Program-made: the position numbers and the translations under genes
In this document: positions 7,715-16,394 of the stretch, piece by piece
Numbering within the stretch: the first letter of the stretch is position 1
Layout of the letters: every line of letters starts with the position of its first letter
Assembly: GCF_001463745.1 (NCBI RefSeq)
Contig: NZ_BBWJ01000003.1
Location: 1 to 62,047, forward strand
Source of the DNA: Aureimonas sp. AU22
Lineage (GTDB): Bacteria > Pseudomonadota > Alphaproteobacteria > Rhizobiales > Rhizobiaceae
Direction: 5' to 3'
Length of the DNA stretch: 62,047 nucleotides
Notes under the pieces: model-generated
What the model was told of the DNA's origin: nothing
Databases searched by the model: none
What the model saw: the letters and a program-made list of their open reading frames with translations, nothing else

Positions 7715-8698
7715 ATGAGTACAGTTCTCGTCACCGGCGGCACCGGGTTCCTCGGTAGCCACTGCATCCTGCAACTCCTGCGCGACGGCCACAAGGTGCG
7801 CACCACGGTGCGAGACCTGGGCCGGGAAAGACAAGCAAGGTCTACCCTTGAAGCCAACGGTGCCGCGAAAGACGCGCCTCTGTCCTTCGTGGCGGCCGAT
7901 CTTCTGTCCGACAACGGCTGGATGGAAGCGGTGTCGGGATGCGACGCCGTCCTGCACGTTGCCTCGCCGTTTCCCGCGACGCAGCCCGACAACGCGGACG
8001 ATGTCATCATCCCCGCGCGGGACGGCACCCTGCGAGTCCTTCGCGCGGTACGCGATGCCGGGGTCGGGCGTGTCGTGCTGACCTCCTCCTTCGCCGCGGT
8101 CGGTTACGGCCGGCAGCATCCGGGGCGGGACTTCGATGAAGGGGACTGGACCGAGGAGGACGCGCCGAACGCTCCCTACATCCGTTCCAAGGTCGTCGCC
8201 GAGCGAGCGGCCTGGGATTTCGTCGCGAGGGAGGGAAACGGTCTGGCCCTTAGCGTCGTCAATCCGACCGGGATCTTTGGACCTGCGCTCGGCGCCGATT
8301 ACTCGGCCTCGATCGCAATGGTGAAGGCGATCCTCGAAGGACAGGTTCCCGGTCCGCCCGACATGGCCTTCGGTGTCGTGGACGTGCGAGACGTCGCGGA
8401 TCTCCACCTGCGGGCGATGTTAAGCCCTCAGGCCGTGGGCGAGCGGTTCATCGCAGTTGCGGGTCCGGCGCTCTCGCTTCGAGACGTGGCGCGTCTCCTC
8501 TCGGAGCACTTTGGCGACCAAACCGACCGCATCTCGACGTCGCTTCTGGACGCGTCGTCGAGCGCGCAGGAGGGCACCCAGCCTCGGAACTCCAGCAGCG
8601 CAAAAGCGCGTCGACTTCTCGACTGGTCGCCGCGCCCGGCCAGCGAAGCGATCCTCGCCAGTGCCCAAAGCCTCGTCCGACTTGGCCTCGTCATATGA
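7715..8698 (+). CDS. NAD(P)-dependent extended SDR (aldehyde/dihydroflavonol-reductase-like)
   Basis: The 327-residue protein opens with VLVTGGTGFLGSH (glycine-rich nucleotide site, about residues 5-16), has the active-site pair Y155-x3-K159 (PYIRSKVVAE) with the upstream serines in VLTSSFAAVG, and the VNPTGIFGPAL loop of extended short-chain dehydrogenases. This subgroup includes aldehyde reductases and dihydroflavonol-4-reductase-like enzymes; the exact substrate is not readable. GAAGGAGATC precedes the ATG as ribosome site. The divergent HxlR regulator with its C-x2-C suggests that the enzyme detoxifies a reactive carbonyl or quinone. Confidence 0.9.
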   Translation: MSTVLVTGGTGFLGSHCILQLLRDGHKVRTTVRDLGRERQARSTLEANGAAKDAPLSFVAADLLSDNGWMEAVSGCDAVLHVASPFPATQPDNADDVIIPARDGTLRVLRAVRDAGVGRVVLTSSFAAVGYGRQHPGRDFDEGDWTEEDAPNAPYIRSKVVAERAAWDFVAREGNGLALSVVNPTGIFGPALGADYSASIAMVKAILEGQVPGPPDMAFGVVDVRDVADLHLRAMLSPQAVGERFIAVAGPALSLRDVARLLSEHFGDQTDRISTSLLDASSSAQEGTQPRNSSSAKARRLLDWSPRPASEAILASAQSLVRLGLVI

Positions 8699-8800
8699 AC
8701 GACCGCTTTTGGTAGCCGGTGAAAACGTCCCCGGTGGCGGACAAGGGTCGATATCCAATCGCTCTTTCACTGGACTACCGGTTCGACACATTCCGATGGT

Positions 8801-10342
8801 TCAGTAATCTCCCGCCGGCACCATTCCGTCCAGGAAACGCTCGGCGTCCTTTCGCATCGTGGCGACCTTGTCCTCGTCCATTCGTCCGAGCGTTGCGAGC
8901 GTCCGGTCCATGCGGTGGTTGCCGTCGAAGCGCTCGGCGTGGCGCGCCATGAAGTCCCAATAGAGGTAGTTGAAGGGACAGGCGTCCTCGCCCGTCTTCT
9001 GCTTCACGTCGTAGCGGCAGTGGCCGCAGTAGTTCGACATCTTGTTGATGTAGTTGCCGGATGCGGCATAGGGCTTGGTCGCGAACACGCCGCCGTCGGC
9101 ATAGAGGATCATGCCAACGACATTGGGCATCTCCACCCATTCGTAGGCGTCGTGATAGACCACGAGATACCAGTCCTGCACCTCCTTCGGGTCTAGACCC
9201 GCGAGCAGGCAGAAGTTGCCGATCACCATCAGCCGCTGGATGTGGTGGGCGAAGGCGTTGCGTGCCGTCTCACCGATCGCCTGGGCGAGACAGTTCATCT
9301 CGGTCTCGCCGGTCCAGAAGAAGTCGGGCAGCGGGCGGCTCGCGCCGAGTTCGTTGCGCTCCCCGTAGCCGGGCATCTCGCGCCAGTAGACCCCGCGGAT
9401 GAACTCGCGCCAGCCGATGATCTGGCGGATGAAGCCCTCGGCCGCGTTGAGCGGCGCCTTCCCGTTGCGATAGGCGGCTTCCACCGCCTCGCAGCACTCG
9501 CGCAGCGTGAGGAGCCCGCAATTGATCAGCGCGGAAAGATGCGAGTGGAAGAGCAGCGGCTCGCCCTGGCGCATCGCGTCCTCGTAGGCGCCGAAGTCCG
9601 GCAGCGCCGTCGTCACGAACCACCGGAGGTAGCGCGCGGCATCGTGGCGCGTGACGGGGTAGTCGAAGTCCTCCAGAGAGCCGAAATGGTTGCCGAAGCG
9701 GCGGGCGACGAGATCGAGTACGCCTTGCGTCGTCTCGTCGGGATCGAAGACCGGCCGCGGGGGAACCTCGATGCGCTTGGGCAGGGCTTTCCGGTTCTCG
9801 GCGTCGTAGTTCCAGCGCCCGCCTTCGGGCTTGCCGTCCTTCGTCATCAGGAAGCCGGTGCGCTCGCGCATGCGACGGTAGAAGGTTTCCATCAGCAGCG
9901 TCGGACCGTCGCCGGCAAGCTCCGAAAATTCCTCCCAGCCGCACAGGAACCGGTCGTCGGGGCGCAGCTCAACGGGCACGCCGAACTCCGCCTCCCAGCC
10001 GCGCATCATCTCCAGGACGCGCCACTCGCCCGGCTCGGTCACCACGACGCGGGCCACCTTGTGGCGCTTGAGCGCCTCGCCGAGCGCCTGCCCGAAGCTC
10101 GCGGCGCGCTGCTTGCCGTCGAGGCGGATGTAGTCGACCCGGATGCCCTCGGCCTCGAGCTCGGCCGCGAAATGGCGCATGGCCGCAAACAGGAAGGCGA
10201 TCTTGCGCTGGTGGTGGCGCACGTAGGTCGCCTCCTCGTCGACTTCCGCCATCAGCACCACGTCGCCGGGCTCGATGTCGGCGAGGCTGGACACCCCGCG
10301 CGTCAGCTGGTCGCCGAGGACGAAACGCAGGGTGGGCTTCAT
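8801..10342 (-). CDS. Iron-sulfur bacterial cryptochrome/(6-4) photolyase
   Basis: A 513-residue protein of the FeS-BCP/PhrB class. It starts MKPTLRFVLGDQLTRGVSSL, the DPRP-type N-terminal antenna domain, and has the alpha-helical FAD domain including GWREFIRGVYW and HHIQRLMVIGNFCLLAGLDP. Four cysteines at C351, C439, C442 and C455 match the spacing of the [4Fe-4S] ligands of Agrobacterium PhrB. The family repairs (6-4) photoproducts using FAD, 6,7-dimethyl-8-ribityllumazine and the cluster. The gene stands alone and converges on the SDR. No LOV or heat-shock regulator is seen nearby. Confidence 0.92.
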   Translation of the reverse strand: MKPTLRFVLGDQLTRGVSSLADIEPGDVVLMAEVDEEATYVRHHQRKIAFLFAAMRHFAAELEAEGIRVDYIRLDGKQRAASFGQALGEALKRHKVARVVVTEPGEWRVLEMMRGWEAEFGVPVELRPDDRFLCGWEEFSELAGDGPTLLMETFYRRMRERTGFLMTKDGKPEGGRWNYDAENRKALPKRIEVPPRPVFDPDETTQGVLDLVARRFGNHFGSLEDFDYPVTRHDAARYLRWFVTTALPDFGAYEDAMRQGEPLLFHSHLSALINCGLLTLRECCEAVEAAYRNGKAPLNAAEGFIRQIIGWREFIRGVYWREMPGYGERNELGASRPLPDFFWTGETEMNCLAQAIGETARNAFAHHIQRLMVIGNFCLLAGLDPKEVQDWYLVVYHDAYEWVEMPNVVGMILYADGGVFATKPYAASGNYINKMSNYCGHCRYDVKQKTGEDACPFNYLYWDFMARHAERFDGNHRMDRTLATLGRMDEDKVATMRKDAERFLDGMVPAGDY

Positions 10343-10543
10343 CGCGGCGGCTCCTGGAACGCATCGGTCGGCGGATAAGGGAGTCGCTAAATGACGGCGC
10401 CGGTCGGGGCTTCAAGGGCGCGCGCGGGAAGGACGCAGGGCGAGAAGAGAGCTCATGTGCGGGCGATATCGGGGCTTATGCGGCAAGCGGGCCGCCGGGC
10501 TTCCCCTGTCCGGCCGGGCCATTGTCACAGAATGTCGCGACGC

Positions 10544-11218
10544 TCACCGGCCTGTCTTCGTGCCGAACCAGAGAACGTGCTTCGTCCCGCGCCCGCGACC
10601 GGCCTTGACGCGCAGTTCCTCCACCTCGAACCCGGCGCGGCGGAGGCGTGCGGTGAAGGCCGCGTCCGCCCCTTGCGACCAGATGCCGAGCACCCCGCCC
10701 GGGGTCAGCGCCTCAAGGGAAGCGGCGAGACCGGTCCACCCATAGAGCCCGTCGTTGCCGCTTCGCGTCAGGCCGTCCGGCCCGTTGTCGACATCGAGAA
10801 GAATGGCGTCGTAGACACCGCGCGCCCGGCCGATCGTCTCGGCGACATCCTCCACGGCGATGCCGACCCGCGGATCCGACAGCGTATTCCCGAAGACCTC
10901 GGCCATCGGCCCCCGGGCCCATTCCACGACGCCGGGTACGAGTTCGGCGACGGTGACACCGGCATCCGCCGCGAAGCTCGCCAGCGCGGCGCGAAGCGTG
11001 AAGCCCATGCCGAGGCCCCCGATCAGGATCCGCGCCGACGGGCGGGCGCCGATCCGCTCGGCCGCCAGCGTCGCCAAGGCCTCCTCCGAGCCGCTGAGGC
11101 GGCTGTTCATCAGCTCGTTCCCACCGATCATGATGGAATATTCCGAGCCGCGCCGCATCAGGCGCAGTTCGCCGCCGCCGGGGATCGACGCGGTGCCGAG
11201 CGGGACCCAGGGAATCAA
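10544..11218 (-). CDS. Spermidine-synthase-like methyltransferase-fold protein
   Basis: About 224 residues with a Rossmann core: SARILIGGLGMGFTLRAAL is the SAM/dcSAM-binding glycine motif, VTVAELVPGVVEWAR the acidic strand 2, and VYDAILLDVDNGPDGLTR strand 4. The N-terminal TIPGGGELRLMRRGSEYSIMIGGNELMNSR resembles the beta-hairpin domain of spermidine synthases. It is shorter than true SpeE (~290) and probably lacks polyamine specificity, so function is uncertain. I prefer the TTG at 11218 because an AAGGGG ribosome site lies about 8 nt upstream and homology-like sequence begins there; an ATG at 11251 would add 11 residues. Confidence 0.75.
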   Translation of the reverse strand: MIPWVPLGTASIPGGGELRLMRRGSEYSIMIGGNELMNSRLSGSEEALATLAAERIGARPSARILIGGLGMGFTLRAALASFAADAGVTVAELVPGVVEWARGPMAEVFGNTLSDPRVGIAVEDVAETIGRARGVYDAILLDVDNGPDGLTRSGNDGLYGWTGLAASLEALTPGGVLGIWSQGADAAFTARLRRAGFEVEELRVKAGRGRGTKHVLWFGTKTGR

Positions 11219-11363
11219 CGGGCAGCCCCTTCGGGGAGAGCGCCTTGGCATTCGGCTCGGGGTGGAAAGGCGGTCATGAGCGGGCTCGGTGTGGCATCTG
11301 ACGGGTTCTCACGTAACGCGTCGGCCACAAGCCCGCGAGGGCTTTCAAAGGCATCGCGCGCAG

Positions 11364-11388
11364 AAAAACGCGGTCCCGGTCGGGACCG
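11364..11388 (-). terminator. Rho-independent terminator after the SulP gene
   Basis: On the minus strand a perfect 8-bp stem (CGGTCCCG/CGGGACCG, 2-nt centre, 11371-11388) is followed by CG and five T residues (11364-11368). It lies 56 bp past the sulP stop. Confidence 0.7.
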
Positions 11389-11443
11389 GCACTGTTCGCT
11401 TATGGTGGCCGGCACGAAGCCACGCTTCGCGCCGGCGCCGCTC

Positions 11444-12928
11444 TCAGTGCCCCGCCGGCATCTCCAGAGCGTCCGCCCGGTTCTGCACCGTCAGCTTGTC
11501 GACGATGGTCTGCGAGGCGGCGTTCAGCCCGACGACCTCGACGGCCGCGCCCGCCTTGCGGAACTTCAGCACCGCCTTGTCCAGCGCGCCGACGCCCGTA
11601 AGGTCCCAGATATGGGCACGGGACACGTCGATGGTGACGCGTTCCAGCGGTTCGCGGAAGTCGAAGCTTTCCAGGAACCGGCCGGCCGAGGCGAAGAACA
11701 CCTGGCCCTCGACCACGTAGGTCCGCGCCTGCCCGTCGTCGGACGCCACGCTCGTGACGGCGAAGATCTGGGCGATCTTGGAGGCGAAGAAGAGGCCCGA
11801 CAGGAGAACCCCCGCAAAGACGCCGAGCGCGAGGTTGTGGGTCCAAACCACGATCACCACCACCGTCAGCATGACGACGGAGGAGCGGCGCGGATGGGTG
11901 ACGAGGCTCTTCAAGGAGCCCCAATCGAACGTGCCGACCGAGACCATGATCATGATGGCGACGAGCGCCGGCATCGGGATCACGGCGACCCAGTCGCCCA
12001 GAACCACGATGAGGAACAGGAGCGCGACGCCTGCGAAGAAGCAGGACAGCCGCCCGCGCCCGCCCGAGCGAATGTTGATGCCGGACTGGCCGATCATCGC
12101 GCAGCCCGCCATGCCCCCGAAGAAGCCGGTGGCGAAGTTGGCGATGCCCTGGCCGAAGCATTCGCGGTTCTTGTCCGAGCCCGTGTCGGTCAGGTCGTCC
12201 ACGACCTGCGCCGTCATCAGCGATTCCAGGAGGCCGACCAGCGCGATGCCCACCGAGTAGGGCAGGATGATGCGCAGCGTCTCGAGGTTGAACGGCACGT
12301 CCGGCAGGAAGAAGACGGGCAAGCTCGACGGCAGCTGCCCCATGTCGCCCACCGTGCGGACATCGATCCCGAAGAGGAGCGCGGCGGCCGTGATCGCGAC
12401 GATCGCGACCAGCGGCGACGGCACCGCCTTGGTGAGCCGTGGGAACAGGTAGATGATGGCGAGCGCGGCGGCGACCAGGACGTAGGTCATGGCAGGCACG
12501 CCGATCAGTTCGGGCATCTGGGCGAGAAAGATCAGAATCGCCAGCGCGTTGACGAAGCCCGTCATCACCGAGCGCGAGACGAAGCGCATGAGGTCGCCGA
12601 GGCGCAAGGCACCCGCCGCCATCTGCACGAGCCCGGCGAGCACGGTCGCGGCGAAGAGGTACGGAAGGCCGTGGTCGCGCACCAGCGTGACCATGAGGAC
12701 GGCGGTGGCCGCCGTGGCGGCCGAGATCATGCCCGGTCGCCCGCCGAAGATGGCGGTGAGGACGGCGATCGAGAAGGAGGCGTAGAGGCCCACCTGCGGG
12801 TCGACGCCCGCGATGATGGAGAAGGCGATGGCCTCCGGAATCAGCGCAAGCGCCACCACGAGGCCGGAGAGCAGGTCGCCCCGGGCATTGCCGAGCCATT
12901 CGGCTCGAAGGTTTTCGGTCGAGAACAT
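11444..12928 (-). CDS. SulP (SLC26)-family anion transporter with STAS domain
   Basis: A 494-residue membrane protein. The N-terminal half begins GDLLSGLVVALALIPEAIAFSIIAGVDPQVGLYASF, the SulP signature region, and has about 10-12 hydrophobic segments to residue ~390. The C-terminal ~100 residues form a STAS domain (QVFFASAGRFLESFDF, TIDVSRAHIWDLTGVGALDKAV). Family members carry sulfate, bicarbonate, C4-dicarboxylates or other anions, so the substrate cannot be assigned. No carbonic anhydrase gene is adjacent. It is a single-gene unit ending in a terminator, with a ~390-bp upstream gap containing repeat copy B. Confidence 0.9.
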   Translation of the reverse strand: MFSTENLRAEWLGNARGDLLSGLVVALALIPEAIAFSIIAGVDPQVGLYASFSIAVLTAIFGGRPGMISAATAATAVLMVTLVRDHGLPYLFAATVLAGLVQMAAGALRLGDLMRFVSRSVMTGFVNALAILIFLAQMPELIGVPAMTYVLVAAALAIIYLFPRLTKAVPSPLVAIVAITAAALLFGIDVRTVGDMGQLPSSLPVFFLPDVPFNLETLRIILPYSVGIALVGLLESLMTAQVVDDLTDTGSDKNRECFGQGIANFATGFFGGMAGCAMIGQSGINIRSGGRGRLSCFFAGVALLFLIVVLGDWVAVIPMPALVAIMIMVSVGTFDWGSLKSLVTHPRRSSVVMLTVVVIVVWTHNLALGVFAGVLLSGLFFASKIAQIFAVTSVASDDGQARTYVVEGQVFFASAGRFLESFDFREPLERVTIDVSRAHIWDLTGVGALDKAVLKFRKAGAAVEVVGLNAASQTIVDKLTVQNRADALEMPAGH

Positions 12929-13011
12929 GGAGGAAACAACGAGGATCTGGACGACGTCGACGGCCCTTCATCGGGCGCGGTCGCGGGACCAAGAGCTTGT
13001 ATCGGTATGAC

Positions 13012-13095
13012 CCGGCGGAGGATCGGCGCGGGATTTTCGTCTCAGCGCGCGGCGCCGAACGCAGTCGATGCCGGCGGCATCGGCTGATATCGGCA
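13012..13095 (-). repeat. Dispersed 84-bp intergenic repeat, copy B
   Basis: Reverse-complement partner of 4426-4509. It sits in the ~390-bp gap (12929-13321) between the divergent sulP and pdeM starts. I see no gene in that gap; apart from this repeat it presumably contains the two promoters. Confidence 0.6.
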
Positions 13096-13321
13096 ACGAA
13101 GCGATGGGCGGAAAGCACCGCCGAGCCGAGCCGGGGACTTTCGAAACAGGCTCTCAGCGTCGTCTGGATTGGCCGAGGGATAGGCGCCCGGCATAGCCAC
13201 CCGGCGCGCCGGGTCCATTGTGCGTTTCCTTCTTGTCTTGGCTTGCCGCGGGAATCAAGTACCGATCGTCGCACCGCCTTGCCTTCGCCGCCATTTTGGA
13301 TTCGAAGAACGCATCACGAAC

Positions 13322-14059
13322 ATGGACGACGCAGACCGCATGAATATGATCCACCGGAGGATGCGCCAGGGCGAGGCGCCGGGGCTGGAGACGGCGCTGA
13401 ACGGCGGGGCCGTGGTCTGCGATCCCTCGGGCGTACTGTTTGCGCCCGACGAGCGCCTGCTGGTGGTCTCGGACCTGCATCTCGAAAAAGGCGCGGCCTT
13501 CGCCCGGCGCGGCATGTTCCTGCCGCCCTACGACACCGACGCGACGCTTCTGCTCCTGGAGGCCGCGCTCGACCGCTACCAGCCCCATGTCGTCGTGGCG
13601 CTGGGTGACAGCTTCCACGACCGCTACGGCGCCGGCCTGATGCCGGGCGCCGCGCGCGATCGAATGCGCGCGGCGATGGCCGGGAGGGACTGGATCTGGA
13701 TCGAGGGCAACCACGATCCCGATCCGCCGGAGGGCCTCGGCGGCATCTGCGCGGCCGAAGTGTCGATCGGACACTGGCACTTCCGCCACGAGCCGACCGC
13801 CGGCGCGCGGCCCGGCGAGGTGGCCGGCCACCTTCACCCGTCCGCGCGGGTCAGCGGCAACGGACGCAGCGTGCGCGGGCCGTGCTTCGCCAGCGACGGA
13901 TCGCGCATGGTGATGCCGTCCTTTGGCGTGACGACGGGTGGGTTGAACGTTCTCCACCCCGCCTTCGCCGGCCTCTTCCAGATGGAAAGCGCCCGCGCCT
14001 ACGTGATCGGCGCGGCGCGGATCTACCCCATCCCCTTCGGCGCGCTGAGCCGGGGCTGA
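13322..14059 (+). CDS. pdeM: Ligase-associated endonuclease/phosphoesterase PdeM
   Basis: A 245-residue calcineurin-like metallophosphoesterase. Motifs are LLVVSDLHLEKGAAF (D51, H53), VALGDSFHD (about 93-100), IEGNHDPDPP (GNHD at about 129-132), a late histidine in GHWHFRHEP and AGHLHPSARV. The order and the V-SDLHLEK-AAFARRG-LPPYDT sequence are diagnostic of PdeM, which is usually encoded next to the ligase-associated helicase. Here lhr is 6 kb upstream with unrelated genes between. The N-terminus is uncertain: ATGs at 13322, 13340 and 13361 are in frame and none has a strong ribosome site at ideal distance. Confidence 0.88.
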   Translation: MDDADRMNMIHRRMRQGEAPGLETALNGGAVVCDPSGVLFAPDERLLVVSDLHLEKGAAFARRGMFLPPYDTDATLLLLEAALDRYQPHVVVALGDSFHDRYGAGLMPGAARDRMRAAMAGRDWIWIEGNHDPDPPEGLGGICAAEVSIGHWHFRHEPTAGARPGEVAGHLHPSARVSGNGRSVRGPCFASDGSRMVMPSFGVTTGGLNVLHPAFAGLFQMESARAYVIGAARIYPIPFGALSRG

Positions 14060-14063
14060 CTCG

Positions 14064-14558
14064 TCAATACGCGACGGGCTGGGCCGAAGCGTAGGCGATC
14101 ACCGCAAGTGACAGGACGGCGCCCACGGTCAGAACCATGCGCAGCTGTGCGAACCAGGGCGTGGCGATGCGCCCTGCCCGGATCGCGGCGATGTCCCAGA
14201 CGCCCTGCACCGCGAAGGCGACGGCCAGACCCACGAAGGACCAGGGCGACGGCAGGAGTGCACAGACCCAGGCGGCGAGCGCGGGCACGACCGACTGCGC
14301 CAGCGTCGTCGGGCTCTGCCGGTGCCGCTCGTTCAACGCGGCACCCCAGCGGATGCCGCCGAGGAACGACAGGATGATCGCGCCGTAGCACAGGACCACG
14401 AACGGCAGGTCCGGCAATGGGATGATCTCCGAGCCGGTGACGATCAGCCACGCGCCGACGACGAAGGGGACGAGCCCGGCAAGGCCCAGGACCCAGGCCG
14501 CGCGTACCATTTGCTCGGCCCGGCTGCGCGGCGGGGCGGCGGAAGCGTCGTCATGCAT
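14064..14558 (-). CDS. DUF3429 family membrane protein
   Basis: A 164-residue protein with about five hydrophobic helices: AAWVLGLAGLVPFVVGAWLIV, LPFVVLCYGAIILSFLGGIRWG, VVPALAAWVCALL, FVGLAVAFAVQGVWD and MVLTVGAVLSLAVIAY. The YGAIILSFLGGIRWGAAL motif is typical of DUF3429 proteins (mitochondrial TMEM69-related). Function is unknown. It converges on pdeM with a 4-bp gap and is transcribed 6 nt after the TIGR02186 gene, so it probably belongs to the TSUP operon. Confidence 0.85.
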   Translation of the reverse strand: MHDDASAAPPRSRAEQMVRAAWVLGLAGLVPFVVGAWLIVTGSEIIPLPDLPFVVLCYGAIILSFLGGIRWGAALNERHRQSPTTLAQSVVPALAAWVCALLPSPWSFVGLAVAFAVQGVWDIAAIRAGRIATPWFAQLRMVLTVGAVLSLAVIAYASAQPVAY

Positions 14559-14564
14559 TTTCGA

Positions 14565-15368
14565 TCAGTCCCGTTTGAAGACAATCCGGCCGAACCAGCC
14601 GGTGAACACCGCGACCGCAACCGCCAGCAGTCCGTAGAAGAGGCCGCTCGTCGCCGCGAAGCGGGATATCTGGCTCTCGATACCTGTCTTGACCACCCAC
14701 AAATCTTCGGATCGTTCGCGAACGAAGACGCCCTCGCGAAACAGGATGGCACGCGCCACGTGGCGACCCACCGGCAGGTCGCTCGGAAGCTGGAGATTGG
14801 CGCGGAACAGGGTGGCGCTGACGAAATCGATGCTGCCCGTCGTCTGGGTGAACAGCCCTCCGCGTTCGCCGAGGCGCTTCACGGCCTGGCTGAACTCCGC
14901 CTTGCGTTCGGGGCGCACGGTGCGGATGCTCGGCGCCTCGAATTCGAGGTTCTCGACGCCGATGTCGAGCTGGCGCAGCGTCGTCGCCGGCGCGATGTCA
15001 CGCAACGGACGGGTGGAGACGAGCGCATAGGAACTCGGTACGCCGTTGAAGCGCTCGGCGGCGCGGTTGATCCAAATCCCGACGGTGCGCTCCTTCTCGC
15101 GCACGACGATGTCGCGTCGCGGCCCTTCGAGGATCACCACGATGTCGTAGCGTCCCTGGCGCAGAAGGCGCTGGTCGGCATTGTCGAGCGCCCCGAACAC
15201 GACGAGGCGCGAGCCGCCGAAATTGGTGCCGACCGAGATCATCTCCGTGGACAGGCCGATCTCGAAGGTCTCGGGGAGCGGGGGCGGTTGCGCCGGAACC
15301 TGCGCGTGCGCGCCGCCGGCCGACAGCGCCAGCGCGGCGGCGCAGAGGAACCCGTGCAGCCCCCTCAC
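14565..15368 (-). CDS. TIGR02186 family protein, TSUP-associated membrane-anchored protein
   Basis: A 267-residue protein with an N-terminal signal segment (LCAAALALSAGGAHA), a large extracytoplasmic domain (FEIGLSTEMISVGTNFGGSRLVVFGALD, DIVVILEGPRRDIVVREKERTVGIW) and one C-terminal helix (GLFYGLLAVAVAVFTGWFGRIVF). This matches the TIGR02186 family, regularly encoded beside a TauE/SafE permease. The GTG start at 15368 overlaps the permease stop by 4 nt (GTGA), so the two are translationally coupled. A periplasmic accessory role for the permease is inferred from that linkage. Confidence 0.85.
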   Translation of the reverse strand: MRGLHGFLCAAALALSAGGAHAQVPAQPPPLPETFEIGLSTEMISVGTNFGGSRLVVFGALDNADQRLLRQGRYDIVVILEGPRRDIVVREKERTVGIWINRAAERFNGVPSSYALVSTRPLRDIAPATTLRQLDIGVENLEFEAPSIRTVRPERKAEFSQAVKRLGERGGLFTQTTGSIDFVSATLFRANLQLPSDLPVGRHVARAILFREGVFVRERSEDLWVVKTGIESQISRFAATSGLFYGLLAVAVAVFTGWFGRIVFKRD

Positions 15369-16297
15369 CCGCTTTCTCCGCTCGGAAGGGTGATGGAATA
15401 GGGTTCGGCGGGCGGCAGCACGAGTTCCACGAAGAGCCGTCCGGCCACCGCGAGGACGAGCAGAGCGAGCAGCGCGCGCAGTTGCTCGCCCCGCAGCTTG
15501 CGACCGGCCTCCGCGCCGAACTGCGCGCCGACGACGCCGCCGATCATCAGGAGGAAGGCCAGCACGACGTCGACCGTCTCGTTGGTGGCGGCCTGCAGCA
15601 CGGTTGTGGCGGCCGCGGTCACCATGATCTGGACGAGCGAGGTGCCGATCACGACGCTCGTCGGCACGCGCAGAAGGTAGATCATGGCGGGCACCATGAT
15701 GAAGCCGCCGCCGACGCCCATCACCGAGCCGAGAAGGCCGATCACGAAGCCGAGCCCGAGCACCGGCACCAGCGAGACGTAGAGCTTGGACCGCTTGAAC
15801 CGCGTCTTGAACGGCAGGCGATGGATCCAGCCCTGATGGCCGCGCCGCCGGACCACGTCGCCCGAGCCGCCGCTGCGCACCCGGCGCATGGCGCGCAGGC
15901 TCTCGTTCATCATCAGGACGCCGACCGTGCCGAGCATCACGACGTAGAGCATGGAGACGGCGAGATCGAGCTGGCCGAGGCGTCGCAGGAGCGTGTAGAG
16001 CCCGACGCCGACGACGGATCCGCAGACGCCGCCGGCGATCAGCATGGCCCCGAGCTTCAGGTCCACGGTGCCGCGCTTGTAGTGTGCGAGCGCACCCGAG
16101 AAGGAGGCCGCGATCACCTGGTTCGCGCCGGTGGCGACGGCCACGGCCGGCGGAATGTTGTAGAAGATCAGAAGCGGCGTGATCAGGAACCCGCCGCCGA
16201 CCCCGAACATGCCGGACAGGAATCCGACCGCCGCGCCCATCCCCACGATGACGAAGACGTTGACGGTAATCTCTGCGATCGGGAGATAGAAAGTCAC
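15365..16297 (-). CDS. TSUP (TauE/SafE) family sulfite/organosulfur permease
   Basis: A 310-residue permease with the duplicated motif GAAVGFLSGMFGVGGGFLITPLLIF (N-half) and GLLGSVMGVGGGFIMVPAMIYLLRVP (C-half), each in a hydrophobic repeat, with a basic cytoplasmic loop (RRRGHQGWIHRLPFKTRFKRSK) between. The family exports or imports sulfite, taurine, sulfoacetate or similar anions; the substrate is not evident. I placed the start at GTG 16297 because the conserved beginning (TFYLPIAEITVNVF) is there and the longer in-frame start at 16378 would lie beyond the podJ terminator hairpin. Confidence 0.87.
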   Translation of the reverse strand: MTFYLPIAEITVNVFVIVGMGAAVGFLSGMFGVGGGFLITPLLIFYNIPPAVAVATGANQVIAASFSGALAHYKRGTVDLKLGAMLIAGGVCGSVVGVGLYTLLRRLGQLDLAVSMLYVVMLGTVGVLMMNESLRAMRRVRSGGSGDVVRRRGHQGWIHRLPFKTRFKRSKLYVSLVPVLGLGFVIGLLGSVMGVGGGFIMVPAMIYLLRVPTSVVIGTSLVQIMVTAAATTVLQAATNETVDVVLAFLLMIGGVVGAQFGAEAGRKLRGEQLRALLALLVLAVAGRLFVELVLPPAEPYSITLPSGESG

Positions 16298-16333
16298 GTG
16301 CCAGGGTTCCGCCGAGCCGATCCACCAGAACGG

Positions 16334-16365
16334 AAAAGGGGTCCGGACGTCTTGGCCCGAACCCC
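16334..16365 (-). terminator. Terminator after the PodJ-like gene
   Basis: On the minus strand GGGGTTCGG (57-65 of the 163xx block) pairs with CCGGACCCC (38-46), one G-U pair included, and is followed by TTTT. It lies 30 bp past the podJ-like stop and upstream of the TSUP start. Confidence 0.65.
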
Positions 16366-16394
16366 TCCCCCAAGTCAAACGATGCGGGCGCCGA

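Noticed and set aside
10391-13087. Plus-strand open frame of about 898 codons
   Set aside because: Covers the opposite strand of the spermidine-synthase-like and SulP genes; no recognisable domain.
13154-13957. Minus-strand frame opposite pdeM
   Set aside because: The plus strand carries all metallophosphoesterase motifs; the minus frame has no domain.
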